Notes under the pieces: model-generated
What the model was told of the DNA's origin: nothing
What the model saw: the letters and a program-made list of their open reading frames with translations, nothing else
Databases searched by the model: none
Translations under genes and position numbers: made by a program
Source of the DNA: Spartinivicinus ruber
Lineage (GTDB): Bacteria > Pseudomonadota > Gammaproteobacteria > Pseudomonadales > Zooshikellaceae
Assembly: GCF_011009015.1 (NCBI RefSeq)
Contig: NZ_CP048878.1
Coordinates: 5,114,354-5,178,353, forward strand
Direction: 5' to 3'
Length of the DNA: 64,000 nucleotides
Part shown: piece by piece, positions 1 through 8,912 of the stretch
How the letters are laid out: each line of letters starts with the position of its first letter
Position numbering within the stretch: the stretch's first letter is position 1

Positions 1-98
1 AAGGCAGCAAACAATTATTAAAAGTGTCCTTTATAAGAATTTGACTATTTATCTGATTATGGTTTACTAGCGAGTCGTTTAGAACTGCTAACCGAGAA

Positions 99-908
99 AT
101 GATGTTTGAAACCTTCGCCACGCCCAGTTTACAAAAGCTATTTCAACACAACCAGCTAGATAAATTTGAGTTAATCTGGTCATTAACCACTGACTGGTTT
201 GAAAAGCCTAACTATCGGCGTAACGGCTGGAGTGGAGTTATTCAATATCATTTACAACCTGACGTGCATTTAGAAACAACTAATAATGCAGCAACAGCAA
301 ACGGCTGTCAGGAAAATAACCTTTCACCACTACTTGTTTTTATTAAGCGCCAAGAAAATCATAACACTCGTAGTCTGTCCCACCCTTTTCACGGAGAGCC
401 TACATTTCTCCGAGAATATAAAAATATTTGTAAATTACAACAACTTCAGCTACCGACACTATCACCTGTATATTTTGGTGAGCGTCGCCAAGCAAATCAG
501 CACCAGGCTATTTTAATTACGAAAGCATTAGTCAACCACATTAATTTATTCGAATGGTACAAAAAGAGTCCTACTGTTATAGAGCGGCAGCGAGTCATTC
601 AACATATTGCTGACTGGATTATTCAATTACACCGCCACCGCTTATGTCACTATTGCTTATACCCAAATCATATTTTTGTATCACTGGACCCAAACGATCC
701 CCAGCCAATTAAAGTCATCGACCTGGAAAAACTCAGGTATTTACCCAGCAAACGGTGGCGAGCTTATAAAGATCTTAAGTGCTTTTTAAGGCACAGTTCA
801 GCTTTACCGAAACAAGATAAAAACCAATTGCTTGATGTATACTTTTCACACTACCCAAAACTAATGAAGGTAAAACAAAAGCTGACAGAGGATTTAGGGC
901 ACCTCTAA
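99..908 (+). CDS. InaA/Kdo-kinase-like lipopolysaccharide kinase family protein (copy 1)
   Basis: The 269-residue protein looks like the small kinase-fold family that includes InaA and the Kdo/WaaP lipopolysaccharide kinases, which phosphorylate sugars of the LPS core at the inner face of the membrane. Visible marks are NGWSGV near residue 43, a VFIKRQ strand that could carry the ATP-binding lysine, the catalytic-loop-like CLYPNHIFV and the metal-binding-like IDLEK. There is no signal peptide or membrane segment, so it should be cytoplasmic. A close paralogue lies at 8076-8888 on the other side of the dct genes. Two adjacent ATG codons (99 and 102) could serve as start. The family call is fairly safe; the substrate is unknown. 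Confidence 0.75.
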   Translation: MMFETFATPSLQKLFQHNQLDKFELIWSLTTDWFEKPNYRRNGWSGVIQYHLQPDVHLETTNNAATANGCQENNLSPLLVFIKRQENHNTRSLSHPFHGEPTFLREYKNICKLQQLQLPTLSPVYFGERRQANQHQAILITKALVNHINLFEWYKKSPTVIERQRVIQHIADWIIQLHRHRLCHYCLYPNHIFVSLDPNDPQPIKVIDLEKLRYLPSKRWRAYKDLKCFLRHSSALPKQDKNQLLDVYFSHYPKLMKVKQKLTEDLGHL

Positions 909-1016
909 TAATACTCTATTAACCTTACATGAAAAGTTTAAGGGTTTTTCACAGCTTCAATAATAAGATAAAATAATCATGTGCCAAGCAATACTTAGGC
1001 AACTAAGCAGGTATTT

Positions 1017-2873
1017 ATGGAGCCAGCATCCAACAACTTAAGGCACCGATTAGTTGTAATTGTTCTAGGCATAATGGCAATGCTTATCACACTGCTATGG
1101 TTTGCTCAACATACAAAACTGTCTGCCTATATTAATTTACAACAGCAGGCGCAAAATGAATTAGCCCGGTATCGAATTACCTTACAGGGTATTTTGGCAA
1201 AATATGAGTCTCTTCCTCAGTTACTGGCTTCCCACCCATTATTGCAAGCTTACGCAGCTCAACCTTCAGACCAAGCAATTGACCACATTAACCAGTTGTT
1301 CACAACAACTGCTACTCTAACTAATGCAGCTAATATTTATCTACTGGATAGCACCGGCTTAACTGTTGCCGCCAATAACTGGAATCAACCAACCAGTTTT
1401 ATCGGCAGAAACTTCAACTATCGCCCCTATTTTTTACAGGCCTTACAGGGCAAAGCAGGCCGTTACTATGCTATAGGCACCACGTCTAAACAACGTGGTT
1501 ACTATTTTTCTTATCCTATTCAACATAACCAGAGAATTGTGGCCATTGTTGTGGTGAAAGTAAGCCTCAGTAATATTGAAAGCCGTTGGGAGACATCCTG
1601 GGACCGAAGTCAACCCCAGTTAGTAGTGGCAGACCCTGATGGTATTATTTTTATCAGCAGCCGCCCACAGTGGCGGTTTAAATCATTACAGCCCTTATCC
1701 ATGAGCCAACTCAGACGCCTTCAGTATGCTAGGCGCTATGGCAACCAGTCAATTATGGAGTTGGAGTTAACAACAAAGTCCTTAACACAACCTTTTACCC
1801 ACACCACCGAAATTTTTTCTATTCCTGAGTCTAATGGCAATATACGACAATATTTGACCAGTTATCTTGACATGCCAGAAGCAGGCTGGCGGGTTTATAT
1901 TTTACTAGACTTAGCTTCAGCACATAAAGACAGCTGGTTCACCCTTATCCTAGTTGCTTCCTTGCTCACTTTAGGTTTATTAGTAGTTTTGTTTATTACC
2001 GAAAAAGTTAAAAATGAACGCCAATTACGAGAAGCTCGGGATTTACTCGAGTCCCGGGTTATGGCTAGAACTGCAGATTTAACTGCCAGTAACCAACGAC
2101 TACAAGAAGAAGTCAAAGTAAGGGAAAAAACTGCGGCTGAATTAAAACAAACTCAAGAGGAGTTGATTCAAACAGCAAAGCTTGCATTACTAGGACAAAT
2201 GTCTGCAAGTATCAATCATGAGTTAAACCAACCTCTCACCGCTATTCAAGCGTATGCAGATAATGCCGGAAAATTTTTAGCCAAAGGCCGTTTGAAAGAT
2301 GCAGCTGATAATCTTGGTCAAATCAATTTATTATGTAAAAAAATGGCAACTATCATTGCTCAATTTAAAGTATTTTCTCGCAAAACATCAGGTAGCTTAA
2401 TACCAGTACACATCACAAGCTGTATAAATGACTCTCTAAGCCTCGTTGATAACCAAATTAAACGCCATCAAATAAGATGCACTGTTAATTTTACTGTGGA
2501 GGAAATCTTAATTTTAGGTGATGCTGTTAGACTGGAACAGGTTTTTGTTAATTTGCTATCCAATGCCATTCAGGAACTTAGTGAAAGCCCTGAGAAACTA
2601 ATAACAATTACGGTTGAAACCAATAATGATCAAGTCATCATTCAGTTTAGTGATTCTGGCCCTGGCATTAGTGATCTTAAAAAAGTATTTGAGCCCTTTT
2701 ATACTACTAAAGAGATAAGTTTAGGACTTGGTTTAGGACTTACTATATCAAAACGCATCATTGAATCATTTAATGGAAAATTAATTGCTGCTAGTCAACC
2801 GGATGGAGGAGCAGTATTCAGTGTTGAGTTGCCACTTTATAAAGATAATCAAAAACTAAATAAACAAAAATAG
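1017..2873 (+). CDS. dctB: C4-dicarboxylate sensor histidine kinase DctB
   Basis: This 618-residue protein has the DctB layout: a first membrane helix at about residues 11-29, a large periplasmic sensor region of the double-PAS (dCache) type, a second helix at about 306-328, a coiled-coil linker, and a HisKA/HATPase core. The phospho-acceptor is His401 in SINHELNQPL; the N box is near 510, the G1 box DSGPGI near 546, and the glycine-rich GLGLGL near 570. DctB senses periplasmic C4-dicarboxylates such as succinate, fumarate and malate and phosphorylates DctD. The dctD gene follows after 22 bases and the TRAP genes lie downstream, which supports the assignment strongly. Start chosen at the ATG directly before the first helix. 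Confidence 0.92.
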   Translation: MEPASNNLRHRLVVIVLGIMAMLITLLWFAQHTKLSAYINLQQQAQNELARYRITLQGILAKYESLPQLLASHPLLQAYAAQPSDQAIDHINQLFTTTATLTNAANIYLLDSTGLTVAANNWNQPTSFIGRNFNYRPYFLQALQGKAGRYYAIGTTSKQRGYYFSYPIQHNQRIVAIVVVKVSLSNIESRWETSWDRSQPQLVVADPDGIIFISSRPQWRFKSLQPLSMSQLRRLQYARRYGNQSIMELELTTKSLTQPFTHTTEIFSIPESNGNIRQYLTSYLDMPEAGWRVYILLDLASAHKDSWFTLILVASLLTLGLLVVLFITEKVKNERQLREARDLLESRVMARTADLTASNQRLQEEVKVREKTAAELKQTQEELIQTAKLALLGQMSASINHELNQPLTAIQAYADNAGKFLAKGRLKDAADNLGQINLLCKKMATIIAQFKVFSRKTSGSLIPVHITSCINDSLSLVDNQIKRHQIRCTVNFTVEEILILGDAVRLEQVFVNLLSNAIQELSESPEKLITITVETNNDQVIIQFSDSGPGISDLKKVFEPFYTTKEISLGLGLGLTISKRIIESFNGKLIAASQPDGGAVFSVELPLYKDNQKLNKQK

Positions 2874-2895
2874 GCTTTCAATAAAAGAGTTTTCT

Positions 2896-4254
2896 ATGAA
2901 AGGTTACATTTGGTTTGTCGATGATGATGAACATATTCGCCGGGTAGTTCAGCAGAGTTTAGAGCTGGCAGACTATCAAGTCACAACCTTTGCTTCTGCT
3001 GACACCATGCTAAAAGCCTATCAACCAGACTGGCCGGGTATTATTATTACTGATATTAATATGCCAGGAATTTCTGGTATTGAGTTAATGGAGCAAGTGT
3101 TTAAACTGGATTTAACCCAGCCTGTCATCCTGCTAACTGGCCATGGTGATATTTCTACTGCAGTCAAGGCAATGCAAGCAGGCGCTTATGATTTTATTGA
3201 AAAGCCATTTGACTCTGATTTAATTCTTGATGTAGTACGACGAGCCTTAGAGAAGCGCCAGCTTACTCTTGAAAATCAGCAGCTAAAAGTTGAGGTAGCC
3301 ACCCAAAGCGCCCCCGGCCCCAGAATCTTAGGCAACAATGCCGCCATAGGCAACTTACGTCGGCTGATCCATCAAATTATGAATACACCTACTGATATTT
3401 TAATTGAGGGAGAAACAGGCACTGGTAAAGAGTTGATTGCCCGTTACCTACACGAACATAGCAACCGTGCCAAGCATCATTTTGTCGCTATCAATTGTGG
3501 TGCCATTCCAGAGAATCTGATCGAAAGCGAGCTATTTGGCCACACTGCAGGTGCATTTACCAGTGCAGGACAAAAGCGTGTAGGCAAACTGGAATACGCT
3601 AATGGTGGCACATTATTTTTAGACGAAATTGAAAGTATGCCGCTGAGTTTACAAATTAAACTACTAAGAGTATTGGAAGAACGACAGGTACAACCCTTAG
3701 GTTCTAACCGATTAATTGATCTGGATATTCGTGTTGTCGCTGCTACTAAAGAAGACTTGCTGGCAAAAAGTGAGCAAGGCGCGTTTAGAAATGACCTTTA
3801 TTATCGGTTAAATGTTCTGACAATAAAAATCCCATCCTTACGTGAGCGCCTTGATGATGTGCTACTACTTTTTCAGCACTTTGCATCCATAGCTGCAGCC
3901 CGTTATGGTCGCGAGGTTAGTCCTCTCACCACTGAACAACAACAAAGACTGATACAGCACGACTGGCCTGGCAACGTCAGGGAACTGAGAAATTGGGCTG
4001 AACGCTATGTACTAATAGGCGACGACTGGCGCATAGAGCTACCAGCCTCTCAGACAATAGAAGATATTCAGCGCCGCCAAACCCTGGTAGAAAAAGTTGA
4101 ACGATTTGAACAAGCATTAATCGAAGAGGCCTTGAAACAAAACCAAGGAAGTATAAAAGAAACCATGGTTTGCCTGGGTTTACCACGTAAAACCTTGTAC
4201 GACAAAATGAAAAAATATGGGTTAACTCGTAAAGACTATTTAAAAGGCTATTAA
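2896..4254 (+). CDS. dctD: Sigma-54-dependent response regulator DctD
   Basis: The 452-residue protein has a receiver domain (acidic DDD at residues 9-11, phospho-acceptor Asp53, Lys103), an AAA+ domain with Walker A GETGTGKE (172-179) and Walker B FLDE (241-244), and a C-terminal Fis-type helix-turn-helix at about 420-447. This is the NtrC-class activator layout; with dctB directly upstream it is DctD, which contacts sigma-54 polymerase at dicarboxylate transport promoters. The sigma-54-contacting loop reads GAFTSA (219-224) where most of the class has GAFTGA. A strong hairpin terminator follows the stop codon, so dctBD forms its own transcription unit. Confidence 0.93.
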   Translation: MKGYIWFVDDDEHIRRVVQQSLELADYQVTTFASADTMLKAYQPDWPGIIITDINMPGISGIELMEQVFKLDLTQPVILLTGHGDISTAVKAMQAGAYDFIEKPFDSDLILDVVRRALEKRQLTLENQQLKVEVATQSAPGPRILGNNAAIGNLRRLIHQIMNTPTDILIEGETGTGKELIARYLHEHSNRAKHHFVAINCGAIPENLIESELFGHTAGAFTSAGQKRVGKLEYANGGTLFLDEIESMPLSLQIKLLRVLEERQVQPLGSNRLIDLDIRVVAATKEDLLAKSEQGAFRNDLYYRLNVLTIKIPSLRERLDDVLLLFQHFASIAAARYGREVSPLTTEQQQRLIQHDWPGNVRELRNWAERYVLIGDDWRIELPASQTIEDIQRRQTLVEKVERFEQALIEEALKQNQGSIKETMVCLGLPRKTLYDKMKKYGLTRKDYLKGY

Positions 4255-4273
4255 TCTCCAACACTTTTGGTAT

Positions 4274-4315
4274 AACAAAATAAGATGGGTGGATTTCCAC
4301 CCATCTTATTTTGTT
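4274..4315 (+). terminator. Rho-independent-like hairpin after dctD
   Basis: A perfect inverted repeat of 20 bp per arm (AACAAAATAAGATGGGTGGA at 4274-4293 and its complement at 4296-4315) with only two bases between the arms starts 19 bases after the dctD stop. The arms end in A-rich and T-rich stretches, so it can stop transcription in either direction. It separates dctBD from the sigma-54-driven dctP unit. Confidence 0.85.
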
Positions 4316-4421
4316 GATAGATGGCTTTTCACCCACTACCGACTGTTTTTCAAACATTTTTTCCTCTTGTTACACAGCTTAACCTATTGATTAAAAACAA
4401 CTATTTACTTTTTGTTAAAGT

Positions 4422-4437
4422 TGGCCCCATACTTGCC
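4422..4437 (+). promoter_or_regulatory. Sigma-54 promoter of dctPQM
   Basis: The sequence TGGCCCcatacTTGCC places GG (4423-4424) and GC (4435-4436) exactly ten bases apart, the spacing that defines -24/-12 promoters (consensus TGGCAC-N5-TTGCA). It lies about 120 bases before the dctP start and downstream of the dctD terminator, where DctD-dependent control is expected. Upstream DctD sites should lie between 4316 and 4420; I could not single them out. Confidence 0.75.
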
Positions 4438-4558
4438 AATTGATAGTGAACCATTAGGTAATTCATTAGCCAGGAATAGCTAGTGAATATTAACTCAAAA
4501 ACAATTAGCTAATAGATTAGTTAAATAAAAACTAGGATATTGCGACGAGGACAAAATA

Positions 4559-5551
4559 ATGAAATTATTAAAAACAATCGCTGCTTCAGTATCAATTACC
4601 TTAGCGTGTGTAGCAAGTGCCTTAGCAGCACCCATTGAAATTAAGTTTTCTCATGTGGTGGCCGAAAATACTCCTAAAGGGAAAATGGCAACCAAGTTTA
4701 AGGAGCTGATTGAAGAGCGATTACAGGGAAAAGTAACCGTTAAAGTCTTTCCTAATGCTCAATTATTTGGTGATGACAAAGTACTTGAAGCAATGTTGCT
4801 AGGCGATGTACAACTAGCAGCCCCAGCTTTATCCAAAATAAAGAAATATAACAAACAAGTTCAGGTTTTTGACTTACCTTTCTTGTTTGACAATATGGCA
4901 GCAGTTGACCGCTTCCAACAAGGGTCTGAAGGAAAAAAACTATTAAAATCCTTAGAAAAAAGAGGCTTGGTCGGCCTTGGCTATTTACACAATGGATTTA
5001 AGCAGCTATCTGCCAGTTCTCCGTTAAAAACCCCAACTGATGCTAAAGGGAAGAAATTCCGCATTATGGCTTCCGATGTATTAGTTGAACAATTTAAAGC
5101 TGTTTCAGCTAACCCAGTTAAAAAGCCGTTTGCTGAAGTATTTACCTTATTACAAACCAAAGCTATTGATGGCCAGGAAAATACCTGGTCTAACATGTAC
5201 TCTAAGAAATTTTATGAAGTACAACCTTATATTACTGAGTCAAACCATGGTGTTTTAGACTATGTTGTACTCAGCTCTAAAGAGTTTTGGTCAAGCCTGC
5301 CCACAGATATTCGACCTGCTGTAGAAAAAGCATTACAAGAAGCAATTACCTATGGAAACCAAGTAGCCTTGGCTAAAGATCAGGAAGATAAACAAGCTAT
5401 CATCGATTCCAAGCGTTCTCAAATAGTGTCATTAACCCCAGAAGAACGTCAACAATGGGTAGAAACAATGAAACCCGTTTGGAAAAAATTTGAAGCGGAA
5501 CTAGGTAAAGAGTTAATTCATGCTGCTTTAGCTGCTAATAAGGGTAAATAA
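4559..5551 (+). CDS. dctP: TRAP transporter dicarboxylate-binding protein DctP
   Basis: This 330-residue periplasmic binding protein belongs to the DctP family of TRAP transporters. It has a clear signal peptide ending in ASALAA at about residue 22. The mature part has family features, including the RIMASDVLVEQF segment with the arginine that usually pairs with the ligand carboxylate, and the AEVFTLLQTKAIDGQENTWSN region. It would bind C4-dicarboxylates in the periplasm and deliver them to DctQM. It is preceded by a sigma-54 promoter and an upstream GACGAGGA-type ribosome binding site. A 305-base gap with two stem-loops separates it from dctQ. Confidence 0.93.
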   Translation: MKLLKTIAASVSITLACVASALAAPIEIKFSHVVAENTPKGKMATKFKELIEERLQGKVTVKVFPNAQLFGDDKVLEAMLLGDVQLAAPALSKIKKYNKQVQVFDLPFLFDNMAAVDRFQQGSEGKKLLKSLEKRGLVGLGYLHNGFKQLSASSPLKTPTDAKGKKFRIMASDVLVEQFKAVSANPVKKPFAEVFTLLQTKAIDGQENTWSNMYSKKFYEVQPYITESNHGVLDYVVLSSKEFWSSLPTDIRPAVEKALQEAITYGNQVALAKDQEDKQAIIDSKRSQIVSLTPEERQQWVETMKPVWKKFEAELGKELIHAALAANKGK

Positions 5552-5683
5552 TATATAACCTAGTTTTTCTCCATTTTAGCTACCAAACTGAGTTTCTTCT
5601 TCCCCATGGGGAAAAGGTCAGAATGAGTAGGTGGAAAAATAAGTTTAGTGTTCGATATAGAATAACAGACTATTCTTCCTCCA

Positions 5684-5736
5684 CTCTTGAAGGGCCTTTC
5701 TTGGCCCGTCAAGAGCTAAAGCGACATCTTTGTCGC
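5684..5736 (+). terminator. Paired stem-loops between dctP and dctQ
   Basis: Two hairpins sit in the 305-base dctP-dctQ gap. The first pairs CTCTTGA (5684-5690) with TCAAGAG (5709-5715) and GGGCC with GGCCC inside it. The second pairs GCGACA (5721-5726) with TGTCGC (5731-5736) around TCTT. Neither is followed by a T-run, so they may act as attenuator or RNA-processing elements that keep the binding-protein mRNA more abundant than the membrane subunits. This role is an inference; only the structure is seen. Nothing else was recognised in the gap. Confidence 0.5.
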
Positions 5737-5856
5737 CGCTACACAGAATACCCTGCTACTCCATATCCATTAGCTTTTAACAACCTATTTTAAAGAAAGC
5801 TTGGGTGGAGAGGGTTATGTCCATAGCTTAGGGTAGTCAAGTTAACGAGTAATATT

Positions 5857-6396
5857 ATGAAAAAAGTTTTCCAGTGGTTAAATAAACTGGAAGAGGTCAT
5901 TTTATGCCTACTTCTGGTCGCCATGACACTTCTGGTGTTTATCGAAGTTGTCATGCGGTTTGGTTTTAACCAGGGCTTAATTTGGGCTGAAGAAGTTACC
6001 CTCTATTTAGGTGCTTGGTTAGTGTTATTTGGTGCCTCCTATGGGGTAAAAACTGGTGCTCATATTGGAGTGGATGCTTTTGTAAAAAAACTCCCTTCCC
6101 TATACCAACGACTGGTTGCACTACTCACTATCACTCTTTGCTTGGTATATTGTGGTTTATTTATTTACGGCGGCTGGATTTATCTTAGCAAACTGAAAAT
6201 GATTGGCTTGGAAATGGAGGACTTGCCTATTCAAAAATGGCAAGCATCCAGCATTTTGGTAATCGGTTTTATTTTATTAGCACTGCGATTTATTCAAGTA
6301 GCAATTAAATTATTTAAGGGAGAAACCTCCACCTTACAGTTTGCTAATGAAGCAAAAGAAAGCATGTCCTTGGCAAAGGAAGGGAGTAAAGAATAA
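5857..6396 (+). CDS. dctQ: TRAP transporter small membrane subunit DctQ
   Basis: The 179-residue protein has four predicted membrane helices (about residues 13-35, 48-66, 88-110 and 130-150) and the typical DctQ sequence pattern, including VVMRFGFNQGLIWAEEVTLY and an AHIGVDAF motif after helix two. DctQ is the small integral subunit that joins DctM to form the Na+-driven dicarboxylate permease. Its stop overlaps the dctM start by one base (TAATG), implying translational coupling. Confidence 0.92.
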   Translation: MKKVFQWLNKLEEVILCLLLVAMTLLVFIEVVMRFGFNQGLIWAEEVTLYLGAWLVLFGASYGVKTGAHIGVDAFVKKLPSLYQRLVALLTITLCLVYCGLFIYGGWIYLSKLKMIGLEMEDLPIQKWQASSILVIGFILLALRFIQVAIKLFKGETSTLQFANEAKESMSLAKEGSKE

Positions 6397-7793
6397 TGAC
6401 AACAGTTGCTTTATTTACCTTATTATTTTTATTTATGCTGCTTGGCATGCCTGTTGCCATTGCATTAGGTTTGTCCAGCATATTAACTATTTTATTTTTT
6501 TCCGATGTTTCTTTAGCCACTATCGCCTTAAAATTATTTGAATCGACTTCTCATCATTACACCTTACTGGCTATTCCTTTTTTTATTTTATCCTCCGGTT
6601 TTTTATCAACCGGTGGTGTAGCAAGACGGTTGATTGACTTTGCTTTAGCCGGTATTGGGCACATTAGAGGCGGCCTGGCAATGGCTTCCGTGTTAGCTTG
6701 TATGTTATTTGCGGCAGTTTCAGGCTCATCTCCAGCAACTGTTGCAGCCATTGGCTCTATAGTTATTGCCGGAATGGTTCGTGCAGGTTACCCCGAAAAA
6801 TTTGCCGCAGGTGTTATAGCCAATGCAGGTACTTTAGGCATTCTCATTCCCCCTTCCATTGTTATGCTAGTCTATGCAGCAGCAACCGAAGTATCTGCTG
6901 CTAAAATGTTTATGGCTGGATTGATTCCAGGGTTAATGATGGGTGGCATTTTATTAGTGGCCATTTATATAGTAGCACGCATTAAAAATTTGCCAGCTCA
7001 GCAGTTCCCAGGCATTAAGCAATTGACCGTATCTGCAATTAAAGCAACTGGCGGTCTACTATTAATTGTCATTGTATTAGGCGCCATCTACGGCGGTATT
7101 GCCAGCCCAACCGAAGCTGCTGCTGTTGCCGCAATTTATGCATTTTTAGTCGCTGTATTTGGTTATAGAGACATTGGCCCTCTTAAAAATACCCCTTGGC
7201 GTTACCCTAATGAATCTGCCCTAAAAGCCATTTCTCGTAATGGCTGGCAAATGGTATTAGCTCTACCTAAATCAGTGGTAGATGCCGAGGTTAAAAAAGT
7301 TGTGTTAGAAGCAGCTAAAGTAAGTGTAATGCTGCTATTTATCATCGCCAATGCCATGTTGTTTGCTTATGTACTTACTAATGAGCAAATTCCTCACGCG
7401 ATTGCCCAGACGATCGTGGAATGGGGCTTACCAGCCTGGGGATTCTTAATTGTTGTTAATATTCTATTGCTGATAGCTGGTAACTTCATGGAACCATCAG
7501 CAATCTTACTAATCATGGCGCCTATTTTATTTCCAATTGCCACTCAATTAGGTATCGACCCAATTCACCTGGGCATTATAATGGTAGTTAATATGGAAAT
7601 TGGGATGCTCACACCACCAGTTGGACTCAATTTATTTGTTACAGCCGGTATTACTAACCAAAGTATTGGGTGGGTAATAAAAGCCGCCTTACCCTGGTTG
7701 ATATTATTGCTAGGCTTTTTATTATTAATTACTTATATTCCATCAATCTCCTTATTTTTACCGGAGTATTTAGATAAGCTGCAAGGCTATTAG
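6396..7793 (+). CDS. dctM: TRAP transporter large permease subunit DctM
   Basis: This 465-residue, highly hydrophobic protein with roughly a dozen membrane helices matches the DctM family. Recognisable segments include PFFILSSGFLSTGGVARRL, GSSPATVAAIGSI, ILIPPSIVMLVYAAATEVS and the C-terminal EIGMLTPPVGLNLFVTAG. It forms the substrate channel of the dicarboxylate TRAP transporter and uses a sodium gradient. A hydrophilic insert around residues 250-300 (GYRDIGPLKNTPWRYPNES) is longer than in short DctM proteins but occurs in the 450+ residue forms. It starts inside the dctQ stop codon. Confidence 0.93.
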   Translation: MTTVALFTLLFLFMLLGMPVAIALGLSSILTILFFSDVSLATIALKLFESTSHHYTLLAIPFFILSSGFLSTGGVARRLIDFALAGIGHIRGGLAMASVLACMLFAAVSGSSPATVAAIGSIVIAGMVRAGYPEKFAAGVIANAGTLGILIPPSIVMLVYAAATEVSAAKMFMAGLIPGLMMGGILLVAIYIVARIKNLPAQQFPGIKQLTVSAIKATGGLLLIVIVLGAIYGGIASPTEAAAVAAIYAFLVAVFGYRDIGPLKNTPWRYPNESALKAISRNGWQMVLALPKSVVDAEVKKVVLEAAKVSVMLLFIIANAMLFAYVLTNEQIPHAIAQTIVEWGLPAWGFLIVVNILLLIAGNFMEPSAILLIMAPILFPIATQLGIDPIHLGIIMVVNMEIGMLTPPVGLNLFVTAGITNQSIGWVIKAALPWLILLLGFLLLITYIPSISLFLPEYLDKLQGY

Positions 7794-7826
7794 CTTGTAG
7801 CCAACCATTCTCTTCTATAGCAAAAG

Positions 7827-7849
7827 AGGCATGCAAGGAAGCAATGCCT
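7827..7849 (+). terminator. Possible terminator after dctM
   Basis: AGGCAT (7827-7832) and ATGCCT (7844-7849) form a short stem 34 bases after the dctM stop, followed by TTCTATACACTT. The loop of 11 bases is large and the stem short, so the call is weak. The rest of the 282-base gap before the next gene shows nothing I can name. Confidence 0.35.
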
Positions 7850-8075
7850 TTCTATACACTTCGCTTTGGGTATATCTTATCAGTATCGACTGACTACTCA
7901 CCCAAGTTGAGACTTGTTTTCAATTCTTCAAAACTATCACTCTTAAGCTTTGACTTTATTGCTAAACGCTTCCTAAAATTCTAGTCTGTATTTACAAAAT
8001 ATATAAATATAAAAGTTATTAGCAATGCTCCATTAGCTAACAACAAATAAAATTAAAAAGATACGCGGGGGAAAT

Positions 8076-8888
8076 ATGAGTAGTAAAACTCACCAGCCCA
8101 AACGGGAGTTTTTCACTAATCCTACCTGGCAAGCCATTTTTGAAAGCAACCATTTACACGGGTTTAAAGAGATATGGCAGTTTCCAGAGCAATGGGTAGA
8201 GCCCCCTAATCAGAGAAGAAATGGCTGGAGTGGCGTATCAAAAATTGAGTTACAATCACCTTCCAGTGAAAAGCATCCAGTATTTATCAAAAAACAATTG
8301 AATCATAACACTAAAACCATTCGCCACCCCATCCATGGCATTCCTACTTTTTCCCGTGAATTTAGCAATCTGCAACTACTTCAACAAAATAACATTCCTA
8401 CTGCTGTACCGCTTTACTATGGTGAAATGCATACTAGTGAGGGCATGCAAGCCATTTTAATTACTCAGGAACTAGAAGGTTATTGCAGCCTTGAACAATG
8501 GTATCAACGCTATCGTTCCCAGCATTTATCCTCCTGGCAGTTAGTATTAAAAGCAGTAGCAAGATCAATCAAAGCATTACATGATAGTGGTTTTACCCAT
8601 AACTGCTTATATCCAAAGCACATTTTCGTTAATGATGTGCCATCATCTGCCTCTTTTACTGCTAAGCTAATTGATTTAGAAAAAGCTAAACGCAACCCAA
8701 TCAGAAAACAGCGATTCTATAAAGACCTTGCTCGTTTTATTCGCCACACAAAACACACTATGGCAAAACAAGATTTAGAGTATTTTGTTAGCCAATATTT
8801 AAACCATGGTTCTAGTATTAAAAATATGGCTATTTTCTATAATATTTTAGAAGGTGAGGACAGCGAATTAAATCCTATCCTAGCATAA
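8076..8888 (+). CDS. InaA/Kdo-kinase-like lipopolysaccharide kinase family protein (copy 2)
   Basis: The 270-residue protein is a paralogue of the one at 99-908. It shares NGWSGV near residue 48, an FIKKQLNHNTK segment where copy 1 has FIKRQENHNTR, the HGIPTFSREF strand, NCLYPKHIFV and IDLEKAKR, in the same order and spacing. It looks like a cytoplasmic kinase-fold enzyme of the InaA/WaaP group acting on lipid or LPS sugars. The start is supported by GGGGGAAAT just upstream of the ATG. It follows dctM in the same direction but after a 282-base gap with a possible terminator. The exact substrate cannot be told from sequence. Confidence 0.75.
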   Translation: MSSKTHQPKREFFTNPTWQAIFESNHLHGFKEIWQFPEQWVEPPNQRRNGWSGVSKIELQSPSSEKHPVFIKKQLNHNTKTIRHPIHGIPTFSREFSNLQLLQQNNIPTAVPLYYGEMHTSEGMQAILITQELEGYCSLEQWYQRYRSQHLSSWQLVLKAVARSIKALHDSGFTHNCLYPKHIFVNDVPSSASFTAKLIDLEKAKRNPIRKQRFYKDLARFIRHTKHTMAKQDLEYFVSQYLNHGSSIKNMAIFYNILEGEDSELNPILA

Positions 8889-8912
8889 GCGAGCATAGCT
8901 AAATAAACTTGT

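Noticed and set aside
1-98. Sequence before the first gene as part of an upstream gene.
   Set aside because: No frame continues through it and no motif is seen; it is probably only the leader of the kinase gene.
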